NCBI GenBank assembly: GCA_029207755.1 | Contig: JARCOQ010000006.1 | Coordinates: 25,688,022 to 25,752,021, forward strand | Reading direction: 5' to 3' | From: Chamaea fasciata | Lineage: Eukaryota > Chordata > Aves > Passeriformes > Sylviidae | DNA length: 64,000 nt | Shown: one piece after another, positions 13,516 through 27,099 of the stretch | How positions within the stretch are numbered: the first letter of the stretch is position 1 | Layout: every line of letters begins with the position of its first letter | Notes under the pieces: generated by a model | What the model was told of the DNA's origin: nothing | The model's database searches: none | The model's input: the letters and a program-made list of their open reading frames with translations, nothing else | Position numbers and translations under genes: made by a program

Positions 13516-16500
13516 CAGTAAAAGTAATTTTGAAAATTTACCCCAATTTTATCAATGAAAATTTTCAGATACAAATGGTTGTTTAGAAGATGTCAGTTTG
13601 AGAACAAAGGACTTAAGCTTATTTTTCTGAAACTGCTAAGTATATGCCTTCCAACTTCTGTTTAGAAAGACTTCATGATGACCATCAAAATCAAGCAATT
13701 GAATTCAGACAGTTTTGGTCACTCAGTAACGTCAAGCTGCTTTAAGTTCTACACCGTGGCTAATACCTGCAGGACAAACTTAAAAGTACATAAAAACCAA
13801 TGTACCCAGAGCTACTTTGCAAATTTGGCACCAGGTTCCTGCCAGAGTCAGGCAGTCTCTCTGTTCTTTGCAATGGTGCCAGCTTAAACACAGCTGACCT
13901 CCTCCCTCATCAACTCACCACTGTCCTGTCATGCCACCCTGCCTTGTGCGGGTGCAGGCGTTCCTCCTGCAGGGCTGGGAAGCAGGCTAGGGAAGGGATC
14001 TAAGCAGACATTTCACCATGCAGCACAGGCAGCTGCCTGCACGGACTCATTAAATGAAGTGGCACAGAGGCAGGAATGAAAGGTGTGGGAGAGGTTGTGG
14101 AGAAGCTGTTACAGAAATCTTTTTCCCCCCTCCCTTTCCCTTTGCTCACTTTCTGCCAGCCCTGCCCATGGCACCACTTGGGCCCTGCCTGAAGCTGTGC
14201 TCCAAAGCCAGGGGAAGTTGCAGGCACAGACCTGGAGAGCAACTCAGGCTAGTGCAGCACAGCTGGATGTGAAGCCATGGCTTGAAGAAGGAACAGCAGC
14301 ACCTGCTGAATTACCAGTGACTGTGAACTCTCTCAACTGCGTGGAGGGAGCAGGGGGATAACCAAAACCAAAGGCCTAGAGTAAAACAAACAAACAAAAA
14401 ACATTTTCACAGGGCTTTCTATTTACCACTTAGAGTATTTCAGAATTCACTGGAGAAATGGCATGCATATTCTCCTCTGCAGGCAACATAACTTCAGCAT
14501 GGACAAAACAGTACTTTTCACAGAATCGTGGCAGAGAATCTTGAAAAACCACAAACCTCCTCACAACATTGCCTTACATGATTTAATTTTTAATAAAATC
14601 AAATGTAAGCAAACTCACTTTAGCGTGTCTTATTTTGTGAGCAATTAATTGCTGTCACAATATATGAAATTACAACCTTTGCCTTCCAGGCTAGTCTTGA
14701 TACGACTCTTCATTCCCACTTCTCACTTTGACCAGCTGAGCTCTCATGTCCCATACTGCTGCTATCTCAACAGCTGGAAATAGTTATTAACAGCTTTAAA
14801 AAATCCTTTTCTTTCCTAGGAATACCTCTTCATATGTTAAAATAAAATATATTCAGTGGTTTAAATGGAATTACAAAATAAGACCAGGCTAGGGTGCATA
14901 AGTAAAAGATGATGACTGGACAGCAAATGGTGATTATTATGAATAATCTCTTTTTGTTATTTTTCTTCTTCTGAAATGCAAACACATACACATTTTGTTG
15001 GTAATCTATCATATTGCATTCTGGCAAGAAGGCAGATCTTTTTTAATCATTTAACTACTAAAGCTGACCAGTTCTGATTTATTGCCCTTCTAAAAATAAA
15101 TTGACAATCTTAAAAGTAATTGCAGAGGGAAGAATACTACCATAAACTGAAAGTTCAAACATTGTCCAAAAAATTAAAAGTCAGTATTAACTTTCAGACC
15201 AGCTTAATGAACACAAAACTTCAAGGGTTCCCATCACAGGATCTCCCACACAAAACAATTCAACTGTTCTCAACAGTAAAAATTCTCTTCTTGTACTTAT
15301 GAAAAACATAATTATTATCCATCATATAAACTGTGAACTCAGAGATCCCTAGAGTGCTGCATTAGAGAGCTCAAGAAGGATTCAAAGTTAACTATGATTT
15401 CAAATCTCAACACTGATAATGCTAATATATTTCATTTCTCTACCAGGTTACATTAACATGACACAAGAATTTAAAAAATCCTTTTGACAAAATCAGGGTT
15501 AAAAAATAAAAACATCAGTAAATGTCAGCACTTGGTTGCTACACTGAATTATCTCTGCTATGAAGATTTCAGCAGATTAGAACCAGTTTCCCAGGTCACA
15601 AATCAGCCTTTGAATCTGTATTTGGTCACAGAAACCTGTTTTATTTGGCGTTATTTCCAAGTCAATGGCTCTAGATACATTTCTATTTCGATAAATAAGG
15701 CTCAGGACAACTGAACCCTCATCTATTATTCTGAAAGTTCTTTTTCAGAATAGCAGTACTCCGTTAAGAAGCCCCTGTAACAGCCACACTTACCTCTTGT
15801 CAAACCCATATATGACTACTTTTCTTCAATACAGTTTTAGACATTTTCTGCACATTTTCTCTGCCCCCACTTCCTCCCAAATACTCCTTTGTTCCCAGAC
15901 CATCCCTCAGAACATGAAGCTGTTTGCATGACACATCGTTATCTTGTTATAAACAGCTGTGGGAGTTTCGGGCTGACACCCAATATAAACTTTTCACAAT
16001 ATGACTCGTGCCAAGGAATTGCCCTGCTCCCTGCCAACCTTAGTTACACGATTACAAACACGATCTAATTTGCAGAGATGCTGAAGACTCAGAATTATGG
16101 CAGAAATGAGAAAGAGTTACAGATTCTCAACTTTTCTCAGGGCAGGATAACATTCTCAACTTCAAGAATCAAAATATCTGCAGCAGCTTGTGTTTCCCAT
16201 CTTCACATTATACAAGTATTAATCTGTACAGCCATGAAGTCACCATACACCTTCCTCAAAACAAATGAAACAACTGTTCAAATAAGCCTTTTAAGTCAAT
16301 ATTGGTCCAAATGCACAAAGTACATTTCACTTGTAGACAGAGTTTCTTATGCATGTCACCTTTCCCAGTTTTCACTGGGGAAAACTGATCCACTAAGTGA
16401 TGTGCTAAGTTCAGGTGTTGCAACACTACTCATCCCACATATCTTCTGGTTCCCACTCCCAGCTCCCAGATTGTGTTTACTTATTGAAACAATTAGTCAC

Positions 16501-17069
16501 CGTAAACTGGCTGCACTGTAAGCACCTTTGACATTCAAAATGATGAATAAATGTATGAAACTCTCAGTGCAAGTTCTAGCCAGCAGAAAAGAGAAAGTGC
16601 ATCCAGTCTGATCAGGGCTTCTCTCACACAAATGTAACAAATAATTGTCACTTTTTAAGGCACAAATCTTTGCACCACACATAGGCACGGAGGGGGTCAC
16701 AGGAAAAAAAAAACGCCTTCTGAAAAACACAACGATATAAAAGGAACACTAGGAGGAAATATTTGTGGCTGAAAAGAAAAATAAAAGCAAGGTGTAACTG
16801 TTTCCTGAGTTTCAGCACCTCCTCAGTGATGGTAAAATTTCCCTAGGAATTTGAGTCCTTCAGTGCAAAGTCGTAATGTTAAGATGATGGACAATCAAGA
16901 CAGATAATCCCTCTAACAAACCAGCATCCTCAGTTTTCTGACTTGGATTTCATGCATCGTGCACAACTGCTCTTTCTTCAGATTTGAGACACATCAATTC
17001 AAATCCAATGCCAACTCCAGATCCGGGTTTTTAACATTGAAAATGAACCTCCTAGGGCAGTAGATTAAA

Positions 17070-17090
17070 ATATATATATATATATATATA
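17070..17090. repeat. TA dinucleotide microsatellite
   Basis: About ten uninterrupted TA units within AT-rich TEC intron 1. Likely length-variable; no other meaning is visible. Confidence 0.9.
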
Positions 17091-20000
17091 GAATATTCAC
17101 CACTTCAATTTTTGAAAGTATCAATCTAAATGTCAATTTTAAGTACCAAGGAGTACCTTGTAATCCTTCCTCAAATCTGTAAGTTTCAGAATGTTTCTCC
17201 TCCTTCATTTTAATTAATTCAGATCAGTTTGTTGATCAAGCTCATATTGTGTCCAGCAAATGTCTGCAGTGGGGCAAGTGACCAGGCAGCTCAGTGCTCC
17301 TCTGGGTAGAGAGCAGAAATAGTGAAGAAGGAACAAGAAAAGGAGAACTCCTTACCCTGTTTTTTCTGCTGGAGCTTCTGTTGTTTTCTCATGAAACTAT
17401 GAAACTGAGTTACATGTGAACAGTTATTTACATAAGTATCCAGCACAGGCTTATTTGAATAATTACTACACAGTGTAAGTAAGGGTTGCAAAACATACTC
17501 TTGTATTGCTTTTTTGCCCCACATCTAAGGTTGCAGATTCAAACTCCAAAAAATAAAACGCAACTGCCATTAATCCCAGTTCAAAAGGTAAATTTCACAG
17601 AAATGCAAATACAAAAGAAATATACTTTAGCAAAACTCTGTCATAATTATAAAATTCAAGTTCAGGGAAAAATACTGTAATAATATAGAAATGTGTCACA
17701 TCCAGATAAGGAGATGTCCAGATAAAAAAAGAAAAAATATTTAAAATATTTAGATTTACTTTTTTCCTCCCTTTTTTTTTTTTTTTTTTTTTAACAGCAG
17801 ACTCTCAGAAACAACTTCTATCACAGACAACTTTGGATTTTTTTAACTGTGAGAAATGTAATTTGGGCGGACTGCTTTCTAATAGATTTCAAAATTATAG
17901 CCAAAGCTTTGCAAAAGCTTAGTTTCTCTTGAAAATCAGCCAAACAAAAAATAGTTAATTTCATATATAATTAAACCCTGTGAAAATAAAATTCATATTT
18001 GTCTGTACAAAATTTAGGTTGTAAAGTAAACAGGCTAAGGGGTAACTGAAAATTCTGACTGGAGATTCTGAGACTATGTGATGTTGCAAAATATCCTTTA
18101 TTCAGCTGAAAGGTACTCATGCACACACACAGAAGGAGCATTTTACAACAATCAGAACCAGTGTTCCAAAAGTTCTTGGAAACATGCTTACAAAATACAT
18201 CATTTGTTTCCTTTTAGCATTCTAACTAAGATAGTTGGGCTAAGCAAAGAAAACAACCATGACAAGTGGTGGTCCCTCTTAGGGTCAGTTGGCATTGGTT
18301 TATCATATCAAACTGGAGCCTCAGCTCACCAACCACTGCAAAAGAGAAGTGCACAGAACAGCTCAGGAAAAATGGTAAGAGCACCAAAAGGGTTTCTTTT
18401 CCCCTTATAATGATGATTTAGCAGAATGACATCTACACATCTCCAAATCATTTATAAACTCCGCTATTGTTCCTAACTGCGATTTCCTGCAAGCTGTACA
18501 CACCAGTTACTAAGTTATCCTTTCACAGCTTTAGAGGGCGTCTTCTTCACAACTAAATGATTCAGGAAATTTATGAAACAAAATTTACATTATTACTGTG
18601 CATGATGAAGAAAATAAGTTGACATGGGCATTTTTTAGTTGAAATTATTAGGTACTGAGTTTGAGTTAGCAACACTATGGGATACCCTACAAAAGATGAA
18701 CTGACCAATTTTCACTATCCTCAACAACTTCTTATATTTTTATTCATTCCTCTAGAGCTGAGTATTTGTAGTTTTCTTATTTCTCCCACACAAAAACTTT
18801 GCAAAATTTATAAACTTGCATTGTCTATTTTGCTTTCAGTTTATTCAGCCTGAAAACCTCCATCAATTGTAATGTTCTCTGCTGCAAGACAATAAAGCTG
18901 AAAATTAGAAGCTGGACCTGGGAAAATCTGCTGTCTCCTTTTTAAGGGTTAATATCAATACTGAAGTTTCAAAGTCTTTTTTTGTGCCTTGCTTTCCCAT
19001 GTCCCAGACTGCATAGATCAGGTTTATTTTTATTCTAAATACCACGTATAAAGCAGAGTGAAAATGGCCAACAATTTGCTGTTGCCATCCAGTAGGTTTT
19101 GCCCTCTAAGGTGCCATCACCAGGACTTCAGGATGCTGCAAGAAGTTTGACTGTAGCTGGCAAGATGAGGCAAAGCATAAAGAGATTTGCTTAATTCTCT
19201 CGTGCAGCATAAAGGTCTGGTGAAGAATATTGGCTCGGTTTACCTGCACAAGTGTAACTGACCCTCACCTGACAGAGAAAAGGTAAAGTAAGAACAGAAA
19301 GGGAAGGACAGGGTCTGAACTGGGAAGAGGTATGTGGTGTACTGGTCCCTTTCACATGTTTATGTACCTTTGAAAGGAAACAATCCACTTTATTCTGGCA
19401 AGTGTTTCCAAAGTAAGGTTAGAGAGGGTCATGGAAGAACTAACTCCAAACTGGCATGGCATTGGTTTGGAGGAGCAGAAGCTCCTAAAGAGCAGAGTCT
19501 ATATGGTTCACTTCTACATAGACCAAGGCTATTCCACCACTACCCCACTGGCTGGACATTTAGTAAAGCAAGGTGCTGCCTCAGCCTTTTTTCCAAACAT
19601 CTTGCCCCCTCCCGATAAGAAGGGAAGAGAAACAGGAACACTCACGTACTAAAGAAACAGGCAAAGAGGAGACTGGTAAAGGAAATGGGTGATGCTTGTG
19701 CTAAGGATTTTCCTACTTCTCCAGGAAGCTGAAGATTTAGAGGGCTGGAAAAATAAAAGCTCTATTAAATCAGACGTTGAATCTAACTCTGTTAAAGAAT
19801 CCTAAAGCTCACTATCAAGTAGGAGGACAATTGCTATTGTACACAAAACGGCAAATATGAGAAAAACAAATCAAATCTAAGGAAAAGAAAAATATAAAAA
19901 GAGGTCAACAGTGCCTGAGGGTATCCTTTTTTACAACTATCATAAAGGAGTCAACTTAACTAACTTTCTTCACAATTTGAACTTGCCTTCTCAAATGTTA

Positions 20001-20407
20001 TACTATCTCAGGTAAGCACATGATACATTAGACCAAAAATAAGCTCAATTTATTTCGGTATTCAAGACATGGTCTAACTAAAATACTGAAATCCATCCAA
20101 ATTTTGTCTTTATGCACAGGGAATGACTAATACTTCCCTTGTTATTTCTCTTTCCAAACACCCCAAGACCTTTTTTCCCTAAACGAGAGCTTATTCTCCA
20201 TCTACTAAAGAACTACTTGTTCTCTGCCTGCTTGACTCTGTGAAAGCTACACGGTAAGAAATACTTCAACAAATACAAGAACTTCTGCTGAAGACAAAGC
20301 TGTGAAGTTGACTCAGATGATGAACTACTAGCCCCATCTCACATGTCGACTAATGGATGTATTTACCTTCCAAGTCTTTATTTTGAGTTAGTATTATAAG
20401 GTCACTC

Positions 20408-20493
20408 GATAAATGTTGCTTTTTCACACCTACTGAGCAATTGACTAGTCCCAACTGACAGGGCACAGTAGGTGTGAAAAAGCAACATTTATC
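20408..20493. repeat. Perfect 28-bp inverted repeat with 30-bp spacer (hairpin)
   Basis: The left arm at 20408-20435 starts GATAAATGTTGCTTTTTCAC and ends ACACCTACTG. The right arm at 20466-20493 is its exact reverse complement, starting CAGTAGGTGTG and ending CAACATTTATC. The 30-bp spacer would form the loop. One mismatch and two more pairs extend the stem inward. No direct target-site duplication is visible next to the arms. It lies in TEC intron 1, about 300 bp from the LTR-like element. Any RNA from either strand would fold into an 86-nt hairpin. Confidence 0.97.
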
Positions 20494-20795
20494 TATACCT
20501 AAACAATAGATTTAAAGTTACAGGTCAGAACTGCCTTCTGTGCAGGAAAAACCCAAGGCAGTGAGTGGGGAACAGAAAATATCCAAGTTCCTATTTGTCA
20601 AGTTTTCCTATGTTGTTTTAAGCAGGGTATATCCCCTCCACTACAAAACAAGTGCAAGAGATCGAACACCAAATGAACAATCATTTACATTTCAGCTGAG
20701 ATGTTATACTACTGTTGCCATGCGTGGCAAAGCAGTGGTGTTGGCAAGGTCAGCGTGCTTATCTTGTGATTCCAGACTCTCTCATGTTGGATAGG

Positions 20796-21325
20796 TGTGC
20801 TTATTTTGGCTGGGGTAGAGTTAACTTTCTTCACAGTGGCTAATATGGGGCCATGATTTGAAACTGTGTTGATCACAGTGTTGATAATATAGAGATGGCT
20901 TTGTTATTGCAGGGCAGTGTTTTTACAGAGCCAGGACCTTTTCTGCTTTTTGTACTGCCACACTGGCAAGGAGACTGGGGATGCACAGGAAATCAGAAGA
21001 CACAGCTCGGATAGGTGACCTAAACTGCCCAAAGGAATATTCCAGACCATATGACATCATCTCAGTATATAAAGTGGGGGAAGGAGGAGGAATGGGAGAC
21101 ATTTGGAGTTAAGGCATTTGTCTTCCCTAGAAACTGCTTTGCATGATGTAGACCTGCTTTCCTGGGGATGGCTGAACACCTGTCTACCCACAGGAAGCAG
21201 TGAAAGAAATCCTTGCTTTTACTTGCATTTCAGCCACTTGCTAATAAAGTCTCCCTATACAGGACTGAAGAGTCAGGCTGTGACCTTGAACAATTTCTTT
21301 TTCACATCAAGTGCATCCTAAGCAA
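20796..21325 (+). mobile_element. Solo-LTR-like element of an avian endogenous retrovirus
   Basis: The block starts TGTGCTTATTTTGGCTGGGG and follows the LTR of an ERVL-type avian family, including ATTCCAGACCATATGACATC before the core promoter. A TATA box (TATATAAA, 21066-21073) and a polyadenylation signal (AATAAA, 21243-21248) are in the right order and spacing for an LTR. No internal viral genes flank it, so it is a solo LTR; the 3' end seems truncated or diverged. It lies in TEC intron 1 in antisense direction. Family-level naming is from memory and would need a repeat library. Confidence 0.75.
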
Positions 21326-24300
21326 CAAGGAATACCAAAGGACTTCAGCTTCATTCATGCCAATATATAAGTATTAATTGAGGGGGAAAGTTTCTCACTG
21401 AATCTGAAAATAAACACAACTGACGTAGTGCTGTGGTTTTGTGTTTTTCCTTTCCACTGGCTAATGCAGGGTAATGAGCATCTCTACCGACGCAGCTTGT
21501 TATCTCTTCTCTCCTTGATGTCAGATCTCAGATGCTGAGGTGTTTCAAATGTTGCAAGTTAAGCAGGGAATGAGAGCACTTGTCAGGTGTCACAAGTCAT
21601 TTATGATCTTAAGGAATAGCATTCAGCTCAAACTCTTTGAGACATCATGCAGTGTAGTCATTAATGCTTGATGGTACCTTACTCCATTCTGTTTATCTAT
21701 GGTGAGACGCAATGATAATAGAGAATCAATCAAATATCATCAGAACTTGGACTGCCATAATCCAGTCCCATTGAGGTCAAAGTTTTAAAAAGTAAAGTTA
21801 AGGCACTGCAAAGGTAAGATAACACAGGTCTTTATGGTTAGGTCTCAGCTTTTCATGGGGAGTGCCTGCATCACACTGACTGATTTCAGAGTTAGTTTCT
21901 GGCTAAGAGATCCAGAAAAGTAACTAAACCAAATTGAGGGAATTTTGCTGCTTGCCCGTGACTTTTATTTTTTTTCCACCAGTAAGCTGTAATCCCCTTC
22001 ATGGCTGGAGAGAGTGCCTTGGTGGGAAGAGAAAGCTGCTTGGTAGCAAAGAGGCTGCCTGCAGCCCCTGAGACAGAACGATGGCCCTCCTCTCACTGCT
22101 GTCACACTCCACAGCCTTTCACCATGCCATTCTCCCAAACTCCCTGCTGATAAAACAGACCCTCAACAGCTCACCTGACACATTTGAGCTGTAAATATGT
22201 CTCCTTCCAACAATGGAACCTGCTACATTCAAGGACCACTGAGGATGGCTGATTGCCAGCCTGCAGCTCTGAGGAGGAGATGGTCCTCATGGCTGACGAC
22301 AACAAGGCAAACTGAAACAGTCCAGCCAGCCATGGTCTGAATGAAACAGCAAAACCACATGTGGCAACATAACTAAACATGTAACAGATTATGCGTAAGC
22401 CAGCTGAATTCAAGTTGCAATAGCAGTTTTGAACCAGCCAGTCTTAATACTGGAGTGTTAGATCTCTTCACGTTAACAAACATTATTTTAAGCATCTTTT
22501 CTGGATACAAAATAAGTAGAAATTTTAATTTCAGAAGATCCCAGAGTATACTTAAGATTACCAGTTTAGAGGATGTCCTGTGGGACAGAAAAAGGCCCAT
22601 TCAGCTCAACTCACTTTGCACATCCCTTGAACTGGGTCACGCAATCCAAGGTGGGAGAGTCCCCACTCTTCTCCTCCTCCTGCCACGGCACTGAGAATTG
22701 ATGTGGTCTGCAACTTCAGCTGGGAAGAGATGCTCAGAATAAGTGTGGGGAGGCAGAGAAAACAAACACAGAATTTTTTTTTTTTCTGCCAGGATATGGA
22801 GTTTGCCCTGTGATATAGGACATCCTATAATTCACAGAACAAGTAGCAACGTTGAACATATTAATTAATATATGTATTATAATTATGTCACCTACCCTGT
22901 AAGCTAGCACAGGGAATCTGACAAGATTTGTTCACAGGGCTGCCTAGGACAGGTCTACAATGTTCAGCTAAAACAAAAGTGTACATATCACCTGCGTCTG
23001 ATAGTGGCTATCAGATGGAGGGAAAAAAAACCCAAAACAACCAAGACGGTATTTTTTGTTTCATAAACATAAATGGTCTGGAGTTTGTCCAAGTCTAGTG
23101 TACACTGCACACTCCCTGGAAGGCCAGCATCCCAGTGTCCTGCCCAGACCCTCTTTCAGAAGGAAGAATCCTGCTTTCTTTACTACCCAAAGCCATGTTT
23201 TTCTGCCCCACATTCAATTGAAAACAAGGATTAGATCTTACAAGTTAATCAGATCACAGCTAGGCACAAGGCTGAACAAAACCCTTCCTCACAGGAAACT
23301 CAGCTGTGACTTACTTGAGCCTACATGAAGTTATACCCTATGTGTGGCAAGTGGTACCCATTCATACATCTGCTGATTTGAGAAATGGAAAGGAGAAAAA
23401 GCAGGAGTGCCAAGAAAGTCTTTGCTCACATCCCACATGCCTCAGCACACTATGTTTTTTTTCCTTTTTTCCTGCATTTGTTTAATGTTGCATAGGATTT
23501 TTACCTTAAGAGCTGAAACAGAGTAGCCCAGTTGGCGGCCTGGTGCTTTGCTTCAGCAGAGAAGCTGTGACTGCTAACAGGGCCAAACACTTCTTTCCAT
23601 CACCAAAACCTGTGTCCAGAGCTGGCCCCAGCAGGTGGGAAACAGCTCTTGTACATCAGCTGTTGGCCAGGCTCAGACTCTTCCAGAGCACCTCCTCTCT
23701 CTGCAGCTGGCTCCTGAAAACCCTATCTCCTTCCCACCACAAAAAGGCAGGACCACATCATGCTAAGCATAAGCTTTACTGAACTACCCAGAATACAGGA
23801 CAGTCATCCAACCAAGAGGTGTCTTTTCAGCAATGTCATTTCCTCCTAAATGTTTGGGTATTCTCCAAACCAAAGACAACTTCTAGGAGATGTCATTCTT
23901 CCTAAGAAAGGTAAACCCTGCCCATGATGGACAGACCTACTCTCAGAAGACTTCTGTAACTCTTCCTAAGATTTCACAACCCAATCTGAACACAGTGGCC
24001 ACTTCACAGAACTTCTAAGAAATGGCTCTCTCTCCATCCCACCTCCATGCCCAGGAAATGGAAAAACCTGCTCCCCTCCCACAAAGCACCTTTTACAACG
24101 GAACTATCTTCACAGGGGTACGTAGCTGTGTATCTGTTCTTCATGGTTTTATCTCACATGGTGTTTTCCCTGACTCTGAATCACAGCCCGTGTGGCTGAG
24201 CCAGGTCAGGGGATGAGTGAGAACTGCCGGTGCTGTAATGGACACAGGGCAGTGCTCAGAGCCCCAGTTCCTCTTCTGCCACGCCAGACAAAGAGCATAT

Positions 24301-27099
24301 GTGTTCACCCAAACACTCATTTCCCTCACTTGCACACTGCTATCTTTCCTAATGCTTTTTCCTTTAGAAAATACACTTAGAAAACCAGACCAGAAGCAAG
24401 AGAGCAGAATGCTCCTCTGCCTGAGGGCTGGCAGAGCAAACTGGTGATTTGTTGCTAGAAGTAAACCGCTCCATTAACAAAAATACATTTCTTGAGGCCT
24501 GACTGACCATTTGTTAAAACATAGGTGCGATTTCATGGGTTTCTGGAGAGTTGTGTCCCATTATACCAGTAATACTTTTAATGCCTAGTGTTAGCATGAC
24601 ACCCTGGCCAGGAGAATAAGGGTAAATTGGGCTGACCCCTCTGCATTAAGGAGCAGAGGATGCAGCCAGTGTAATGAGAATCTCTTCCTTGCATTTTCCA
24701 GAATGGAGAAAGCTATGGGTATCAGCATGTCATTTAATAAACTTCACCACTCTACTTTCCACAGTGCAACAACTGACTGACCACTGCTGACACTTTCTAG
24801 ACAAGGTATTGGTAATTCTGCGCAAATAGATGTGTGTATGTAATAATAAAAATATATGTAGCACAAATACAAAAATACACGATGTCCTTCAGGAGCGCAT
24901 ATGTAATTAGAAATATAAAATGTCCACCACCTCAGGCTTTCTTCATCATGCCAACCTGTACTCCACTCTGAGTACTGTTTTCCATATTTTTCAGTTTTAA
25001 TAGCCCCTTATACTATTTCTGCATTGTAGACTGCTACAACTGATTCTTTGGCATGCACAAATCTTCCTTTTTCAAAGAACGGTTCCAAGTTCAGCAGTGA
25101 AAAGGTAATAGGTTACTGGAAAAAGTCAAACCAAAAAAAGTAGAAAAACTTCTTAGACATCAATGGTTAACAAAGGCTAAAGACTGTTTTCCATGACCTT
25201 TGCATTGACAGCAGGCAGCACAGACTTCTATTGTCTAAGAAACAGAAAACATTTTGCATATTTGAGGTATAAATATTTGTATGAAACTTACACTATTCTG
25301 CACCTTCTCTTGTGTATCCAGTATATAAGCTAACACAATACAGAGGGAATTGAATCTTCAATAGGTTGCACCTATATTGGGGGGGGGGAAGGGGGGAAGA
25401 CTTTTCTTGATGCTTCCAAGTAATTTTATGAAACTAACCACTTTCCAGTTATTTCAACTTTATTACAGGATATCACATATCATGGCATTTCTGAATACCA
25501 TGTTGTTTCAGAGTAAGATGAAAAAATATGAAGCTAATATTGTTTAATCAGCTCTGTTATTTTTCTCTTTTTTTATCCATTGTAGGCAGTCAGCCTAGTG
25601 GATACACTACAATGTCAAATCCACAATGCCTACAACTAAGAATTAAAATGTGATTTAGCTTAGGACATAGTTCAAGCTGCCTCACAGTCAATGGTATCAA
25701 AATATTTCACAGACTTTAAAAATTCTATATTGATATCAACAAAAAAATGTGGTACTCCTATTAATTTTGAAGGACTAATAAAAGCAGGTCTGGCAGCAGA
25801 TAACCAGGGTTCCTTCAAGACAGAGGTGTAATTGCCAGTATGGGTTTGATTTGCACACCTATGAGATTACCGTATCAAAACCAAAAAGGTGCCAAACATA
25901 ATCACACTGCTCTGTTTTCAGTGGTTTCAGCAGGCAAGCTCACATAAAAATTAACCATTTGGTTCAAAACAATCAGAATATCATTTGGAAATTTAGAGGA
26001 ATGTATAAGGCACCCTTTTACTAATAGCTAATTGCAGAGATAAATGGGATCATTTCATGACAAAACGTATTTCACAATAAATAAAACATAAAATAAACCC
26101 CAGAGAAACATAAAAGCGTATCAGAGGAGAGTCAGATAATAAATAGGCCCTTTCCCGCTGCAGTCCCCTTACAAACCGTAACCACCAAATGGTTATGAGT
26201 AACTCCCTGTCTGGGAGCTATGCCCACCTACAAGACCAGTACCCAGCAAACAAGACCAAGATACCTAAAGGGCCTCCTCTGCACAGGTTAGATGATCTGA
26301 GCAGCACAGCGAGGAAAGCACGTGCTTTCTGACCACCCAAAATATTCTAAACATTTATATAACAGCTGTAAGCAATAACCCATCTTCCAGTCTCTGAAGA
26401 GTTCTGAGAAACTGAACAAAACTTCACTTTCTATCAAAGGTGAGACAGTCAGATAGAGTATCAGAAACACATACTCTAAAATGAAAACAAATGCTCCAGA
26501 AGCAAGTACTCACAAGACACATTTCTGCCTGCATTTCTATCTACTACAGTCATTTTTTCCATCTACAGAAGCTACAGTCTAATGTATTTGACTCATAAAA
26601 CAACCCTAAGTATTTCAGATTAGCATCTGTCATTTCAAGGAGGGAGCTCATGGCTATGCCTGCACTAAAAACTCAGTTTACAACTCAAACAATGACCCGT
26701 TCCAACTCAGAGGGCTGCAGAAAGGAAACCTGTGGAAGAGCACCACACGAGTCTGCTCACCCACGGCACAAGCAGCAGGTCATCCTAGCATCCTAGCACG
26801 AGGCTATGTAAGAGCATTCACTGCCAAGGTAGGGCAACCCGATGTGGGACAGAAAGCAGGAGGAAATATTAGGATGACTGAACTCACACAGAAGGCAATT
26901 TTTGCCTTGAGACGAAGCGAAACAGTCTTAGCAAAGTGCAGCGGTTACATGGAGGTAAGACTCAGAGCAGAAAGTCACATAAACAAGGAAATCCTCAGCA
27001 ATGTTGGCTTTCAAATGGATTTGGCGGCCTGGGCCACAACCCCTTACATCACACGCTTAGAGCAATTTTAAGCAAAGGTTTAAAAGACGGCTTTTGTCA

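Noticed and set aside
18531..18545. TTTAGAGGGCGTC as a second CTCF site.
   Set aside because: It keeps only the AGAGGGCG core and misses the flanking positions; too weak to list.
22995..23013. Short inverted repeat TCTGATAG/CTATCAGA.
   Set aside because: Eight-base arms are expected by chance many times in 64 kb.
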